From: Halobellus clavatus
GTDB taxonomy: Archaea; Halobacteriota; Halobacteria; Halobacteriales; Haloferacaceae
Length of the DNA stretch: 64,000 nucleotides
Reading direction: 5' to 3'
NCBI RefSeq assembly: GCF_900107195.1
Contig: NZ_FNPB01000001.1
Location: 124,001 to 188,000 of the forward strand
A program made the position numbers and the translations under genes. Below the pieces are notes generated by a model that worked only from the letters and a program-made list of their open reading frames with translations, did no database searches and was not told where the DNA came from. This document shows, one piece after another, positions 16,506 to 24,745 of the stretch (positions within the stretch are counted from its first letter, which is position 1; each line of letters opens with the position of its first letter).

Positions 16506-16512
16506 ATTTAAG
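16506..16512 (+). promoter_or_regulatory. TATA-like box for the GT2 gene
   Basis: ATTTAAG, 24-30 bp before the ATG at 16536. Leaderless arrangement. Confidence 0.5.
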
Positions 16513-16535
16513 TTCTCGTGTCGCAACCGACGGGT

Positions 16536-17438
16536 ATGGAACTCTCGGTCGTCGTCCCGACTCTCAACGGGCGGGACCGCCTCGCGGCCACGCTGGACGT
16601 GCTGGCCGCGAACGCGCCCAGCGCCGAGATCGTCGTCGTCAACGGCCCCTCCGCCGACGGGACCACCGGAATGGTCCGCGACCGGGACGACGTCGACGTC
16701 CTCGTGGAGGTGTCCGACCGCACGCTGAACGTCTCCCGAAACGCGGGGCTTCGAGCGGCCTCCGGGGACGCGGTCGCGTTGCTCCGCCACGACCTCGCGG
16801 TCGAGGAGACGTGGGTCGACGCCGTCACAGCGGGGCTCGCCCGTGCGCCGGTCGTGACCGGGCCGGTCCACGAGACGCTGCCAGCGGGGATGACGACGAC
16901 CGAACCGGAAACCCAACAGCTCCGCGGACGCGACGTGACGTACTTCAACGGGGGCAACGTCGCCTTCCGGACGGCAGTACTCGACGAACTCGACGGCTTC
17001 GACGAGTACCTCGAGACGGGCGGCGCCCGGGACGCCGCCCACCGGCTGGCCGGACTCGGCCACGAGGTCGCCTGGGAATCAGAGATGTGCGTCCGGACTG
17101 AGTACGAGGCCGACGGCGGCGTCGACGACCGCGACCTGGGGTGGAAGTACCGCGCGCTCGCCTACCGGCTGGTGAAGAACTACGGCGTGCGGCCGACCAT
17201 CGTCCGCCGGATCGCCGGACACGCCGGCTCTGACGCACTGTCGGCCGCCCGCGACGTGCTCGCCGGCGAGGGAACTCCAACCGCCTGGGTCGGCGACGGC
17301 CGGAACGTCATCGTCGGCGTTGCAACGGGCTGGTCAGACGGGCTCGTCGCGCGCGCTCGCGATCGATCGCCATCGCGGAACCCACACGGCTGCTCGAAGC
17401 GAGCCGACCGGGCCGTCGCGAAGTACGACCGCCGCTGA
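16536..17438 (+). CDS. glycosyltransferase family 2 (GT-A fold)
   Basis: A 300-residue GT-A glycosyltransferase. The nucleotide-binding start MELSVVVPTLNGRDRL is typical, as is TLNVSRNAGLRAASGD at about residues 66-81. At the place of the DxD metal motif the sequence reads LLRHDLAV, so the motif is degenerate. The acceptor loop GGNVAFRTAVLDELDGFDE at about 145-163 is normal. A cytoplasmic enzyme with no membrane helix. The last 60 residues are Arg/Ser-rich. Substrate unknown. It follows the methyltransferase but has its own promoter-like element. Confidence 0.8.
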   Translation: MELSVVVPTLNGRDRLAATLDVLAANAPSAEIVVVNGPSADGTTGMVRDRDDVDVLVEVSDRTLNVSRNAGLRAASGDAVALLRHDLAVEETWVDAVTAGLARAPVVTGPVHETLPAGMTTTEPETQQLRGRDVTYFNGGNVAFRTAVLDELDGFDEYLETGGARDAAHRLAGLGHEVAWESEMCVRTEYEADGGVDDRDLGWKYRALAYRLVKNYGVRPTIVRRIAGHAGSDALSAARDVLAGEGTPTAWVGDGRNVIVGVATGWSDGLVARARDRSPSRNPHGCSKRADRAVAKYDRR

Positions 17439-17464
17439 GGCACCCGCTGTCTGCACGGAGTCGG

Positions 17465-18295
17465 TTACGATTCGCCGGGGGCCAGTCCGGGGACCACTCG
17501 CGAGGCGTTGGCCGAGAACGCGCGCCGCATCGCGTCCTCTGAAACGTCGAGCGTCAGAATCTCCATCACGCCGACGCTCGGGTGGATCTCCGGCGCCCCG
17601 CTGCCGAACAGGACGCGGTCGGGGTGTTCGAGCAGCGCGCGCTCGAGCACACTGCGGAACCGGACCTGGTGCGTGTCGAGATACAGGCGGTCGTGGTCGT
17701 CGAGGAGATCGATCGCCGCGTCCATCAACTCCCGATCGAGGGGATACCCGCCGAAGCCGCTGAGGACGACCGGGAGGTCCCGGTCGAGCAACGCCTCGGC
17801 GACCTCCTCGGGAGGGAAGTCCTGCCCGCCGTGGACCACGAGCGGGAGGCCGACGTCCTCGAGCTGATCGAGCGTCGCGTCGTCCGGGAAGCCGTCGGCC
17901 GTCGGGTCCAGCGAGAACCCGTGGAAGCGATCGTCGTACGCGTACTGCTCGACGTCCTCGGGGCTGGCGTGATGCGGCTCGCGGGACGCGGTGAGGTTAC
18001 GCAAGCGAGCCGACGCTCGGGAACCCGGATCGCGCGGGCCGTCGATCCGCGCAAACGCGAGGAAGGGCCGGTCGACGCTCAGGCGCGCCACGGCGTTGTT
18101 GGCACGGAGATAGCCCTCGCCCGACGGACGGTCGCCGGGCGTGACGACCGCCCGGACGACGCCCGCCTGGTGCAGTTCGCGCTCGAGGGCGTCGGGGGTC
18201 GTCTCCCGGCCGCGGGTGGCGACCTCCGCCTCGTCGCTCGGATCCAAGCGCGCGTGGAGGTCGACGACCCTGAACCCGTGGTTCAACTCCAGCAT
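17465..18295 (-). CDS. amidohydrolase-like TIM-barrel protein
   Basis: A 276-residue protein of the amidohydrolase-2 type. Barrel strands are readable: FRVVDLHARLDP (strand 1), GVVRAVVTPGD, PFLAFARIDGP, VGLPLVVHGGQ, LPVVLSGFGGYP, DRLYLDTHQ and DRVLFGSGAPE. In active enzymes strand 1 carries HxH and the last strand GSDxP. Here these are HAR and GSGAP, while the strand-5 His is kept (VVHGG). Two metal ligands are therefore missing, and a catalytic role is uncertain. It could be a diverged lactonase-like or a non-metal form. Confidence 0.7.
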   Translation of the reverse strand: MLELNHGFRVVDLHARLDPSDEAEVATRGRETTPDALERELHQAGVVRAVVTPGDRPSGEGYLRANNAVARLSVDRPFLAFARIDGPRDPGSRASARLRNLTASREPHHASPEDVEQYAYDDRFHGFSLDPTADGFPDDATLDQLEDVGLPLVVHGGQDFPPEEVAEALLDRDLPVVLSGFGGYPLDRELMDAAIDLLDDHDRLYLDTHQVRFRSVLERALLEHPDRVLFGSGAPEIHPSVGVMEILTLDVSEDAMRRAFSANASRVVPGLAPGES

Positions 18296-18392
18296 CGTCC
18301 AGTACTGTCTCGGCGACGCAAATATACCTTGGCGACCGGAGCCGGGAGTGAGACTCCCGGGAGCCGGACGGGTGCGCCCCGGGATCGACCGG

Positions 18393-19205
18393 TTAGACGG
18401 CGAGGACGACGTCGTCGCCGGGGTGGAGTCCGAACGCGTCGTCGCCGCGGCCCCGGTTGACGTCGCACTCGACGTATCCGTGACTACCGACGGTCACCAG
18501 CCGATCGCCGACGTCGACGTCGTCGAAGGCGGTGACGGCCGTCGCCGCCGTCCCGTTCACCGCGACGTCCGCACCGACGCAGTCGTCGAGAAACGCCCCC
18601 GGGATGTTGGTGATCACGTTGCCGAAGTCATCGACGACCAGAACTTCGCCGCGGGCTGTCGCCGAATCCACCGCGGGCTCGGGAAACTGACAGTCGACGA
18701 CTGTGTCGGTCGATGCGTCGGGCGGGACCGACTCGAGGTGGTCGATCGGGTCCAGCGACTCCAGTTCGGCGACGCCAGCTTCGTGAACTGCCGCGGCCGC
18801 CGGAGCGAACACGTCGCGGCCGTGGAACGTCGCGGAGGCGGGGTCGTCGTAGTCGTAGCGGAAGCACTCGACCGGGACGTCGCCGTCCGAGTCCGCGGCC
18901 GCGCGCTCGGCCAGACGGCGCGCGGCGGGCAGCAACACGCCGTTGTCGGGGGCCACGAGGGCGTGCTCGCCCGCCCGGACGACGAGGGCATCGCGGTCGG
19001 TGCCGACTCCGGGGTCGACGACGACGAGGTGGACGGCGGGGGGGAAGTACGGGAGCGTCTCGCGGCACCAGAAGGCCGCGGCGCGGACGTCCTGACGGGG
19101 GAGGTCGTGAGCGACGTCGACGAGGCGCGCGTCGGATCGCTGGAGGATGACGCCCTTCATCGCCGCGGGGTAGGGCGACCCGAAGTCAGATGCGAGGGTG
19201 ATCAT
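18393..19205 (-). CDS. SAM hydrolase / hydroxide adenosyltransferase (DUF62)
   Basis: A 270-residue DUF62 enzyme that splits S-adenosylmethionine to adenosine and methionine using hydroxide. The N-terminal domain begins MITLASDFGSPYPAAMKGVI, with the catalytic-site D-F-G. It continues with VVDPGVGTDRDALVVRA and VAPDNGVLL at about residues 75-105. The C-terminal beta domain contains VLVVDDFGNVITNIPG, where the adenine is held. ATG 19205 is chosen, since the family starts at this strand. It begins 7 bp after the nadM stop and is surely co-transcribed with it. Confidence 0.9.
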   Translation of the reverse strand: MITLASDFGSPYPAAMKGVILQRSDARLVDVAHDLPRQDVRAAAFWCRETLPYFPPAVHLVVVDPGVGTDRDALVVRAGEHALVAPDNGVLLPAARRLAERAAADSDGDVPVECFRYDYDDPASATFHGRDVFAPAAAAVHEAGVAELESLDPIDHLESVPPDASTDTVVDCQFPEPAVDSATARGEVLVVDDFGNVITNIPGAFLDDCVGADVAVNGTAATAVTAFDDVDVGDRLVTVGSHGYVECDVNRGRGDDAFGLHPGDDVVLAV

Positions 19206-19212
19206 CTGGGTG

Positions 19213-19776
19213 TCACTCGGGATCGCTCGTGTCGTCGCTGCCGGCGTGTGCGCGGGTCGAGTCCGCCCCGTTCGAGTCGGTGTCGCTGACACGCTGGATC
19301 CGTTCGATGCCGTTGATCTCCGCGATCACCTCGACGACTGGCGTCGGGACGAGATCCCGCCAGTCGTCGCCGCTGATCATCCGCTCGCGGAGTTCTGCGC
19401 CCTCCAGTACGTCGCGGTTGAACATCGGCGACTGCCGGACCTCGACGCCCGCCTCGGAGAACAGTTGAATCACGAGTGGGTTGTTCGAGTAGGCGACGTC
19501 GAATGCCGGGGACATACTCTGGACGTGGCTCACCCAGACGGAGTTGCGATCGAGGTCTTCGATCGGGACCACGTAGGTCGTGATGTCGAGGTCCACGACT
19601 GATTTCGTGACCATCATCACGCGCTCGCCGGCAGTGAACGGGTTCCGCGGACTGTGTGAGTCGTTCGCTGATCCGATCCCGAGGACGAGTTCGTCGACCT
19701 CGCTCGCGATCTCTGCGACCATCCGGTGGTGGCCGTTATGGTAGGGCTGAAACCGGCCAATGTAGAACCCCCGCAT
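19213..19776 (-). CDS. nadM: nicotinamide-nucleotide adenylyltransferase, archaeal
   Basis: A 187-residue archaeal NMN adenylyltransferase, making NAD+ from NMN and ATP. The nucleotidyltransferase motif GRFQPYHNGHHRMV at residues 8-21 contains the (H/N)xGH box. The second motif is ISGDDWRDLVP at about residues 134-144, where the usual form is IS(S/G)TxxR; the position normally held by Thr is Asp here. The last 25 residues are an acidic Ser/Asp tail. A minus-strand TATA-like TATTTATAA lies 20-32 bp upstream of ATG. Divergent from lonB and in an operon with the SAM hydrolase. Confidence 0.92.
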   Translation of the reverse strand: MRGFYIGRFQPYHNGHHRMVAEIASEVDELVLGIGSANDSHSPRNPFTAGERVMMVTKSVVDLDITTYVVPIEDLDRNSVWVSHVQSMSPAFDVAYSNNPLVIQLFSEAGVEVRQSPMFNRDVLEGAELRERMISGDDWRDLVPTPVVEVIAEINGIERIQRVSDTDSNGADSTRAHAGSDDTSDPE

Positions 19777-19795
19777 ACCTCCCCTGTCGGTTTCT

Positions 19796-19808
19796 TCGTT
19801 TATAAATA
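19796..19808 (-). promoter_or_regulatory. TATA box for nadM
   Basis: Minus-strand GGTATTTATAAAC, the clearest TATA element in the window, about 20-32 bp before the nadM ATG. Confidence 0.6.
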
Positions 19809-19897
19809 CCCCGAGATGTAATGGTGTCGAAATACGCCGTATAAAACAGCTTAAAGTGCCGATATCCGCGTTTTAGGGTGTGAGAATTCGAGGAGAA

Positions 19898-19906
19898 AGT
19901 ATATCA
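19898..19906 (+). promoter_or_regulatory. TATA box for lonB
   Basis: AGTATATCA, 37-45 bp before the lonB ATG, giving a leader of roughly 10-15 nt. The whole nadM-lonB spacer is AT-rich, with further TATA-like words at 19839-19846 (GTATAAAA). Confidence 0.5.
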
Positions 19907-19942
19907 GTCGCCCGGCCTTGAGAGTAAGTAGCGAAGAATTCT

Positions 19943-22111
19943 ATGAGTAACGACACGGAAACCGACGACAACGCCCCCGAAGAGGAGGGCGGCGTCACCG
20001 ACGAGCGGCCCGATTCGCCCCCGGCTGAGGACGGCGGCGGGGCCCCAGAGGGGATCCCCGACGACCCGTCAGACATCGTCGGACCCGAAGACCCCGGCGA
20101 CCGGTCCGGCTCGCGAAACGGGCACCCCGGCGCCGACGGCGACACCAACGGGACCATCGACGACCTCGGGAGCGATGTCGAGGTCGATGCCGAGGTCGCA
20201 GACGACGTCGGCGAGGATGACCTGCTCGGCGGGCTTCGGATCGACTCCACCGACGAGATCGACGTGCCCGACCGGCTCGTCGATCAGGTGATCGGCCAGG
20301 AGCACGCTCGGGACGTCGTGATGAAGGCCGCAAAGCAACGGCGGCACGTGATGATGATCGGCTCGCCCGGGACGGGTAAGTCGATGCTGGCGAAGGCGAT
20401 GTCCGAGCTGCTGCCGCCCGAAGAGCTCCAGGACGTCCTGGTCTATCACAACCCGGACGACGGGAACAATCCGAAGGTGAGGACTGTCCCCGCCGGCAAG
20501 GGTGAACAGATCGTCGACGCCCACAAAGAAGAGGCCCGCAAGCGGAACCAGATGCGGTCGTTCCTGATGTGGATCATCATCGCGATCGTCATCGGGTACT
20601 CGTTCATCATCGCCGGCCAGATCCTGCTGGGAATCCTCGCGGCCGGGGTCATCTACCTCGCGTTCCGCTACGGCTCCCGCGGCGGCGACGCGATGGTGCC
20701 GAACCTCATCGTCAACAACGCCGACACGACGACGGCGCGGTTCGAGGACGCGACGGGCGCGCACGCCGGTGCACTGCTCGGCGACGTCCGCCACGACCCG
20801 TTCCAGTCCGGCGGGATGGAGACGCCGAGTCACGACCGCGTCGAACCCGGCGCGATCCACAAGGCGAACAAGGGCGTGCTGTTCATCGACGAGATCAACA
20901 CGCTCGACATCCGCAGCCAGCAGCATCTGATGACGGCGATCCAGGAGGGCGAGTTCCACATCACCGGTCAGTCCGAGCGCTCCTCGGGCGCGATGGTCCA
21001 GACCGAACCCGTCCCGACGGACTTCATCATGATCGCCGCGGGGAACCTCGACGCGATGGAGAACATGCACCCCGCCCTGCGCTCGCGGATCAAGGGCTAC
21101 GGGTACGAGGTGTACATGGACGACACCATCGAGGACACCCCCGAGATGCGCCGGAAGTACGCCCGCTTCGTGGCCCAGGAGGTCGCGAAGGACGGTCGGC
21201 TGCCGGAGTACTCCGCGGAGGCCATCGAGGAAGTCATCCTCGAAGCGCGGCGTCGCGCCGGCCGGAAGGGCCACCTCACGCTCAAACTGCGTAACCTGGG
21301 TGGGCTCGTCCGGGTCGCAGGCGACATCGCCCGCGCCGACGATAGCGACTTCGTCACGCGCGATCACGTGCTGCAGGCGAAGGGCCGCAGCCGGTCGATC
21401 GAGCAGCAGCTCGCCGACGACTACATCGAGCGTCGCAAGGACTACGAGCTGCAGGTCTCGGACGGCTATCAGGTCGGCCGTGTCAACGGGCTGGCCGTGA
21501 TGGGCGAAGACTCCGGGATTATGCTCCCCGTGATGGCCGAAGTCACGCCATCGCAGGGCCCCGGCGAGGTCATCGCCACCGGGCAGTTGAAGGAGATGGC
21601 TCAGGAGGCCGTCTCGAACGTCTCGGCGATCATCAAGAAGTTCTCCGACGAGAACATCTCCGAGAAGGACATCCACATCCAGTTCGTCCAGGCCGGCCAA
21701 CAGGGCGTCGACGGCGACTCCGCGTCCATCACGGTCGCAGCAGCCGTGATCTCCGCGCTGGAGGACGTCGGCGTCGATCAGTCGCTCGCGATGACCGGGA
21801 GCCTCTCAGTCCGCGGCGACGTCCTGCCCGTCGGCGGCGTCACCCACAAGATCGAGGCCGCCGCGAAGTCCGGGTGCGACCGGGTGATCATCCCGGCCGC
21901 GAACACGCAGGACGTGATGATCGAAGAAGAGTACGAGGAGATGGTTGAGATCATCCCCGTCTCGCACATCAGCGAGGTCCTCGACATCGCGCTGGAGGGC
22001 GAACCCGAGAAGGACTCGCTCGTCGCCCGTCTCAAGAGCATCACCGGCTCCGCGCTCTCGCAGCCGCAGGGCGAGAACGTCTCCGGGCCGTCGAGTCCGA
22101 GCCCGCAGTAG
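19943..22111 (+). CDS. lonB: archaeal membrane Lon protease LonB
   Basis: A 722-residue membrane-anchored ATP-dependent protease, essential in Haloferax as established knowledge. Order: an acidic, proline-rich N-terminal extension of about 100 residues; an AAA+ domain with Walker A GSPGTGKS at 140-147; an inserted pair of membrane helices at about 203-243 (WIIIAIVIGYSFIIAGQILL); Walker B FIDEINTLD; and the protease domain with the Ser593/Lys636 dyad (DGDSASITV, GGVTHKIEAA). Length is typical. It degrades misfolded and regulatory membrane-associated proteins. The divergent nadM and downstream CPBP protease genes are its neighbours. Confidence 0.96.
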   Translation: MSNDTETDDNAPEEEGGVTDERPDSPPAEDGGGAPEGIPDDPSDIVGPEDPGDRSGSRNGHPGADGDTNGTIDDLGSDVEVDAEVADDVGEDDLLGGLRIDSTDEIDVPDRLVDQVIGQEHARDVVMKAAKQRRHVMMIGSPGTGKSMLAKAMSELLPPEELQDVLVYHNPDDGNNPKVRTVPAGKGEQIVDAHKEEARKRNQMRSFLMWIIIAIVIGYSFIIAGQILLGILAAGVIYLAFRYGSRGGDAMVPNLIVNNADTTTARFEDATGAHAGALLGDVRHDPFQSGGMETPSHDRVEPGAIHKANKGVLFIDEINTLDIRSQQHLMTAIQEGEFHITGQSERSSGAMVQTEPVPTDFIMIAAGNLDAMENMHPALRSRIKGYGYEVYMDDTIEDTPEMRRKYARFVAQEVAKDGRLPEYSAEAIEEVILEARRRAGRKGHLTLKLRNLGGLVRVAGDIARADDSDFVTRDHVLQAKGRSRSIEQQLADDYIERRKDYELQVSDGYQVGRVNGLAVMGEDSGIMLPVMAEVTPSQGPGEVIATGQLKEMAQEAVSNVSAIIKKFSDENISEKDIHIQFVQAGQQGVDGDSASITVAAAVISALEDVGVDQSLAMTGSLSVRGDVLPVGGVTHKIEAAAKSGCDRVIIPAANTQDVMIEEEYEEMVEIIPVSHISEVLDIALEGEPEKDSLVARLKSITGSALSQPQGENVSGPSSPSPQ

Positions 22112-22120
22112 TCGATCCGA

Positions 22121-23005
22121 ATGCCCGAGTGGGCGACGTTCGCCGGCTTCGCGTTCGTCGTCACCGCGGCACTTCTCTTGCTGTCACACGCGTCCAGTAG
22201 CATCCTCACCGATTCCGGGACGCGTGATCTCGACGCCGACCGATCCCCAGCGCCCGCCGAAGAACTCGGGGAACCGACAAGCGACACCGTCCACCGGGTC
22301 GACGGCGAGACCGAGGGCGAAACCATCACACTCCCGAAGTCGGGCGTGGAGTTCCGTCCGGAGCGAGTCCGACCCGACCCCGAGGACGGACAGGACGTCT
22401 CCGACTTCTCGACGGCCTCGCTCCTGGCGAACGTCGCGTTCTCACAGGGGCTGTTCGCGCTCCTGCTGCTCGTCGGTGCCTGGTACGCCGAGATCCCCGC
22501 ACGGGCGTTCGGCGTCGGACCGCTCGATCCGCGAGCCGCCGCGGTCGGTGTCGGATTGGGCGTGGTCCTCTACGTCGCGAACGAGGCCGGAGCGGCCGTC
22601 GGAGCACGCGTGGGACTCGGCGTCGGCGACGGGGAGCGACTGCGGAGCGCACTCGCACCGGAGACGCGGCGCGGCTGGATCGTGCTCTTACTCGTCGTGC
22701 TGCCGGTCATCGCCGGCTTCGAGGAACTGCTGTTCAGGGGGGCGCTCGTCGGCGTCGTCGCCGCGGGCTACGGCGTCTCGCCGTGGACGATGGTGGTCGT
22801 CTCCTCGGCGGCCTTCGCGCTCGGGCACGGAGCGCAGGGCCGACTCGGCGTGCTCGTCACCGGCGCTCTCGGGGCCGTACTCGCGGCGGCGTTCGTCGTG
22901 ACCGGAAGCCTGCTCGCCGTGATCGTCGCGCACTACCTCATCAACGCCTTGGAGTTCGTCGTCCACGAGGGATTGGGGGTCGAGTGGACGCCCGAAGGGG
23001 CGTGA
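22121..23005 (+). CDS. CPBP-family intramembrane glutamic protease
   Basis: A 294-residue membrane protein of the CAAX-protease/CPBP (ABI) family. One N-terminal helix is followed by an about 70-residue soluble acidic loop, then five to six helices. Family motifs are EELLFRG (EExxxR) at about 201-207 and FALGHGAQG (FxxxH) at about 232-240, forming the in-membrane active site. Archaeal substrates are not known. The gene starts 9 bp after the lonB stop on the same strand and may be co-transcribed, giving two membrane proteases side by side. Confidence 0.85.
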   Translation: MPEWATFAGFAFVVTAALLLLSHASSSILTDSGTRDLDADRSPAPAEELGEPTSDTVHRVDGETEGETITLPKSGVEFRPERVRPDPEDGQDVSDFSTASLLANVAFSQGLFALLLLVGAWYAEIPARAFGVGPLDPRAAAVGVGLGVVLYVANEAGAAVGARVGLGVGDGERLRSALAPETRRGWIVLLLVVLPVIAGFEELLFRGALVGVVAAGYGVSPWTMVVVSSAAFALGHGAQGRLGVLVTGALGAVLAAAFVVTGSLLAVIVAHYLINALEFVVHEGLGVEWTPEGA

Positions 23006-23092
23006 GCGTCGGGCAGGGGTTCGTGTGCGAACACGCGTCGGTTCCGTGTCACCCAAAGGACAAAAATAGCAGGGGCGTGACGGTCAGTTGAG

Positions 23093-24194
23093 ATGGTCGA
23101 CAGACAGCGGCGGACGTTGCTTCGTACGATGGGTTCGATGTCGATGCTAGGTGCCCTGACAGGATTGGCGGGTTGCACCGCCGAGATTCCCTCGGTCCGG
23201 GTCGAGGTGGGCGACCCGGCCGAGGAGTCCGAACGGACACAGGAACCGACAGCGACGCCGGCAGCGACCGAGACGCCCGCGGAGACGGCCCGGCCCTCGC
23301 CCTCGGAAGTGGAGACTGGAACCGCGGACGCCGCGACCGAGACGGGCGCACCGACGTCGACGCCGACGGCAACTGATACTGTCGGACAGAAGTTCGTGAA
23401 TCATTTTGGCACCCACGAGGTGCCAATAATTTTCACATAGTTCTGTCCGACAGTATGAGACGCCCACAGCCACCGAAACGGCGACGGCGACGGCGACTAC
23501 CACCGCAACGACCACTGCGGCGCCGACAACGACTGCCACCGCAACGACCACTGCCACGCCCACGTCGACCGCAACGCCGACCGCGGAGGGGGACGACGCG
23601 CTCGTGGCGCGATATCGGTTCGAGGGCGATCTGACGGACACCACCGGCGATTACGATCTCTCGGGGTCGGACGTCACGTACGATTCCGGCCCGGAGGGGT
23701 CACAGGGCGCGTTCTGGCCTGGGTTCGCCTCCGCGGACATCACGCCGATCGCCGACGACGAACCGCTGACGTTCTGCTATTGGATCCAAGACGACGGCAC
23801 GAGTTCGACGTGGGACGACGACCTGATCTGGAAGATCACCTCCGAGAACGGCGATCAGGTCGGCACGTTCTGCACCACCGACGGGGAGGTCTTTCTCTTC
23901 ACGGCGGGCGACAACACGATGAACGAGAGCGAGACGGACGTCCTCGACGGGCAGTGGCACCACGTCGCGTTCGTCTACGAGCAGTCCGAAGACCGGATGC
24001 GGTTGTATCTGGACGGGAGCGAAGAGTACGACATCGAGTACACCGACGACCTGACCGGGATGGACACGACGGTACTGATGTTCGGGAACAACGGCTCGGA
24101 CGGCTGGAAAGAGTACGACGGCGGCGTCGACGATTACCGGTTTTACCGCCGGGCGTTGAGTGCCGCAGAGATCAGCGACATCGCCGAGCGATAG
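23093..24194 (+). pseudogene. Tat lipoprotein with LamG/ConA-like domain, interrupted by a 79-bp element
   Basis: Two reading frames that were once one gene. The 5' part encodes a twin-arginine signal (RQRRTLLRTMGSMSMLGALT) with a lipobox LAGC at about residues 25-28, then a Thr/Pro/Ala-rich linker. It stops at TAG 23438-23440 inside the inserted element. The 3' part continues the Thr-rich linker and a roughly 195-residue LamG/concanavalin A-like domain (residues ALVARYRFEGDLTD to the end). Removing 82 bp (79-bp element plus one 3-bp TGA copy) rejoins ACT-GAG-ACG and gives 339 codons without a stop. The ancestral product was a surface-anchored lectin-like lipoprotein. As it stands, only the anchor and part of the linker are made unless ATG/GTG re-initiation or programmed slippage occurs. 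Confidence 0.85.
23374..23458. mobile_element. 79-bp MITE-like palindromic element with TGA target duplication
   Basis: The core 23377-23455 begins TACTGTCGGACAGAA and ends with its exact reverse complement (15-bp perfect inverted repeats). It is flanked by TGA at 23374-23376 and 23456-23458. The middle has a second perfect stem GGCACC-CACGA-GGTGCC, and the arms between are also partly complementary and AT-rich, so the whole element can fold as one hairpin. It encodes nothing and needs a transposase from elsewhere. A 3-bp T-N-A duplication occurs in some IS5-type groups (known), but I cannot assign the parent IS. Confidence 0.85.
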
Positions 24195-24217
24195 CGAAGG
24201 GTCGTTCGCGCCCGACG

Positions 24218-24670
24218 TCAGGCCGATTCGATCTCGCGCAGCCGCGCTGCCACCGACGGCGGGGCTCCCCCGGGGGCGTCGCGCACGCGGTGATCCGGCA
24301 CGAAGAGGGGAACGGGGTTCTCCGAGAGCGCCGTCCGAGCGGTGTCGAGAGCCGCACGCTCGTCGGGGTCCAGGCCGGCCATCCGCACGACCCGATCGAG
24401 CGAGACGGTCTCACCGTGCGGGACGTTGCGAGTCGCCTCGAGGACGCTCCGCTGGTCGGTCGGGACCGTGAGCGCGACGTCGACGTCGTCGAAGTGGTCG
24501 CGTTCGCCGGCGAGGTAGGCGGACACTCGATCGAGCAGAGGGTGGTCCGCTTCGGCGTCCGCGGGCGGGGTTTCGGGGAACGAGACGCTGATCACGCGGC
24601 CGCTCGCGATCCCGATTTCGACCGCTCGAGTCAACTGGTCGGATTCGCGAGCGAAGACGCCGACATCCAT
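24218..24670 (-). CDS. MGMT-family protein without catalytic cysteine (alkyltransferase-like)
   Basis: A 150-residue protein related to the DNA-binding domain of O6-alkylguanine-DNA alkyltransferase. The helix-turn-helix appears as VLEATRNVPHGETVSLDRVVRMAG. The active-site region reads FVPDHRVRD, where true enzymes have PCHRV: the reactive Cys is Asp126. Alkyltransferase-like (ATL) proteins with a replaced Cys flag alkyl lesions for excision repair in bacteria and yeast; ATL use in archaea is inference. ATG 24670 is chosen by the TATA-like element AAGGTTCAAG about 25-34 bp upstream. Confidence 0.75.
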   Translation of the reverse strand: MDVGVFARESDQLTRAVEIGIASGRVISVSFPETPPADAEADHPLLDRVSAYLAGERDHFDDVDVALTVPTDQRSVLEATRNVPHGETVSLDRVVRMAGLDPDERAALDTARTALSENPVPLFVPDHRVRDAPGGAPPSVAARLREIESA

Positions 24671-24745
24671 ATTCCCGGATTGTGCGCCCGCAGGCTTGAA
24701 CCTTGACGAGTCCACCGCGACCAGCGGCAACGGGGCGACAGACCG

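Noticed and set aside
20069-21700. 543-codon open frame on the minus strand opposite lonB
   Set aside because: It is the antisense of a certain gene; stop-free antisense frames are expected at about 70% GC. The translation is Arg/Val/Asp-rich without domains.
23376-23456. Mariner/IS630-like reading of the small element (TA duplication)
   Set aside because: TA also flanks the core, but removing 77 bp leaves the gene out of frame. The TGA interpretation (82 bp) restores it and keeps symmetrical ends.
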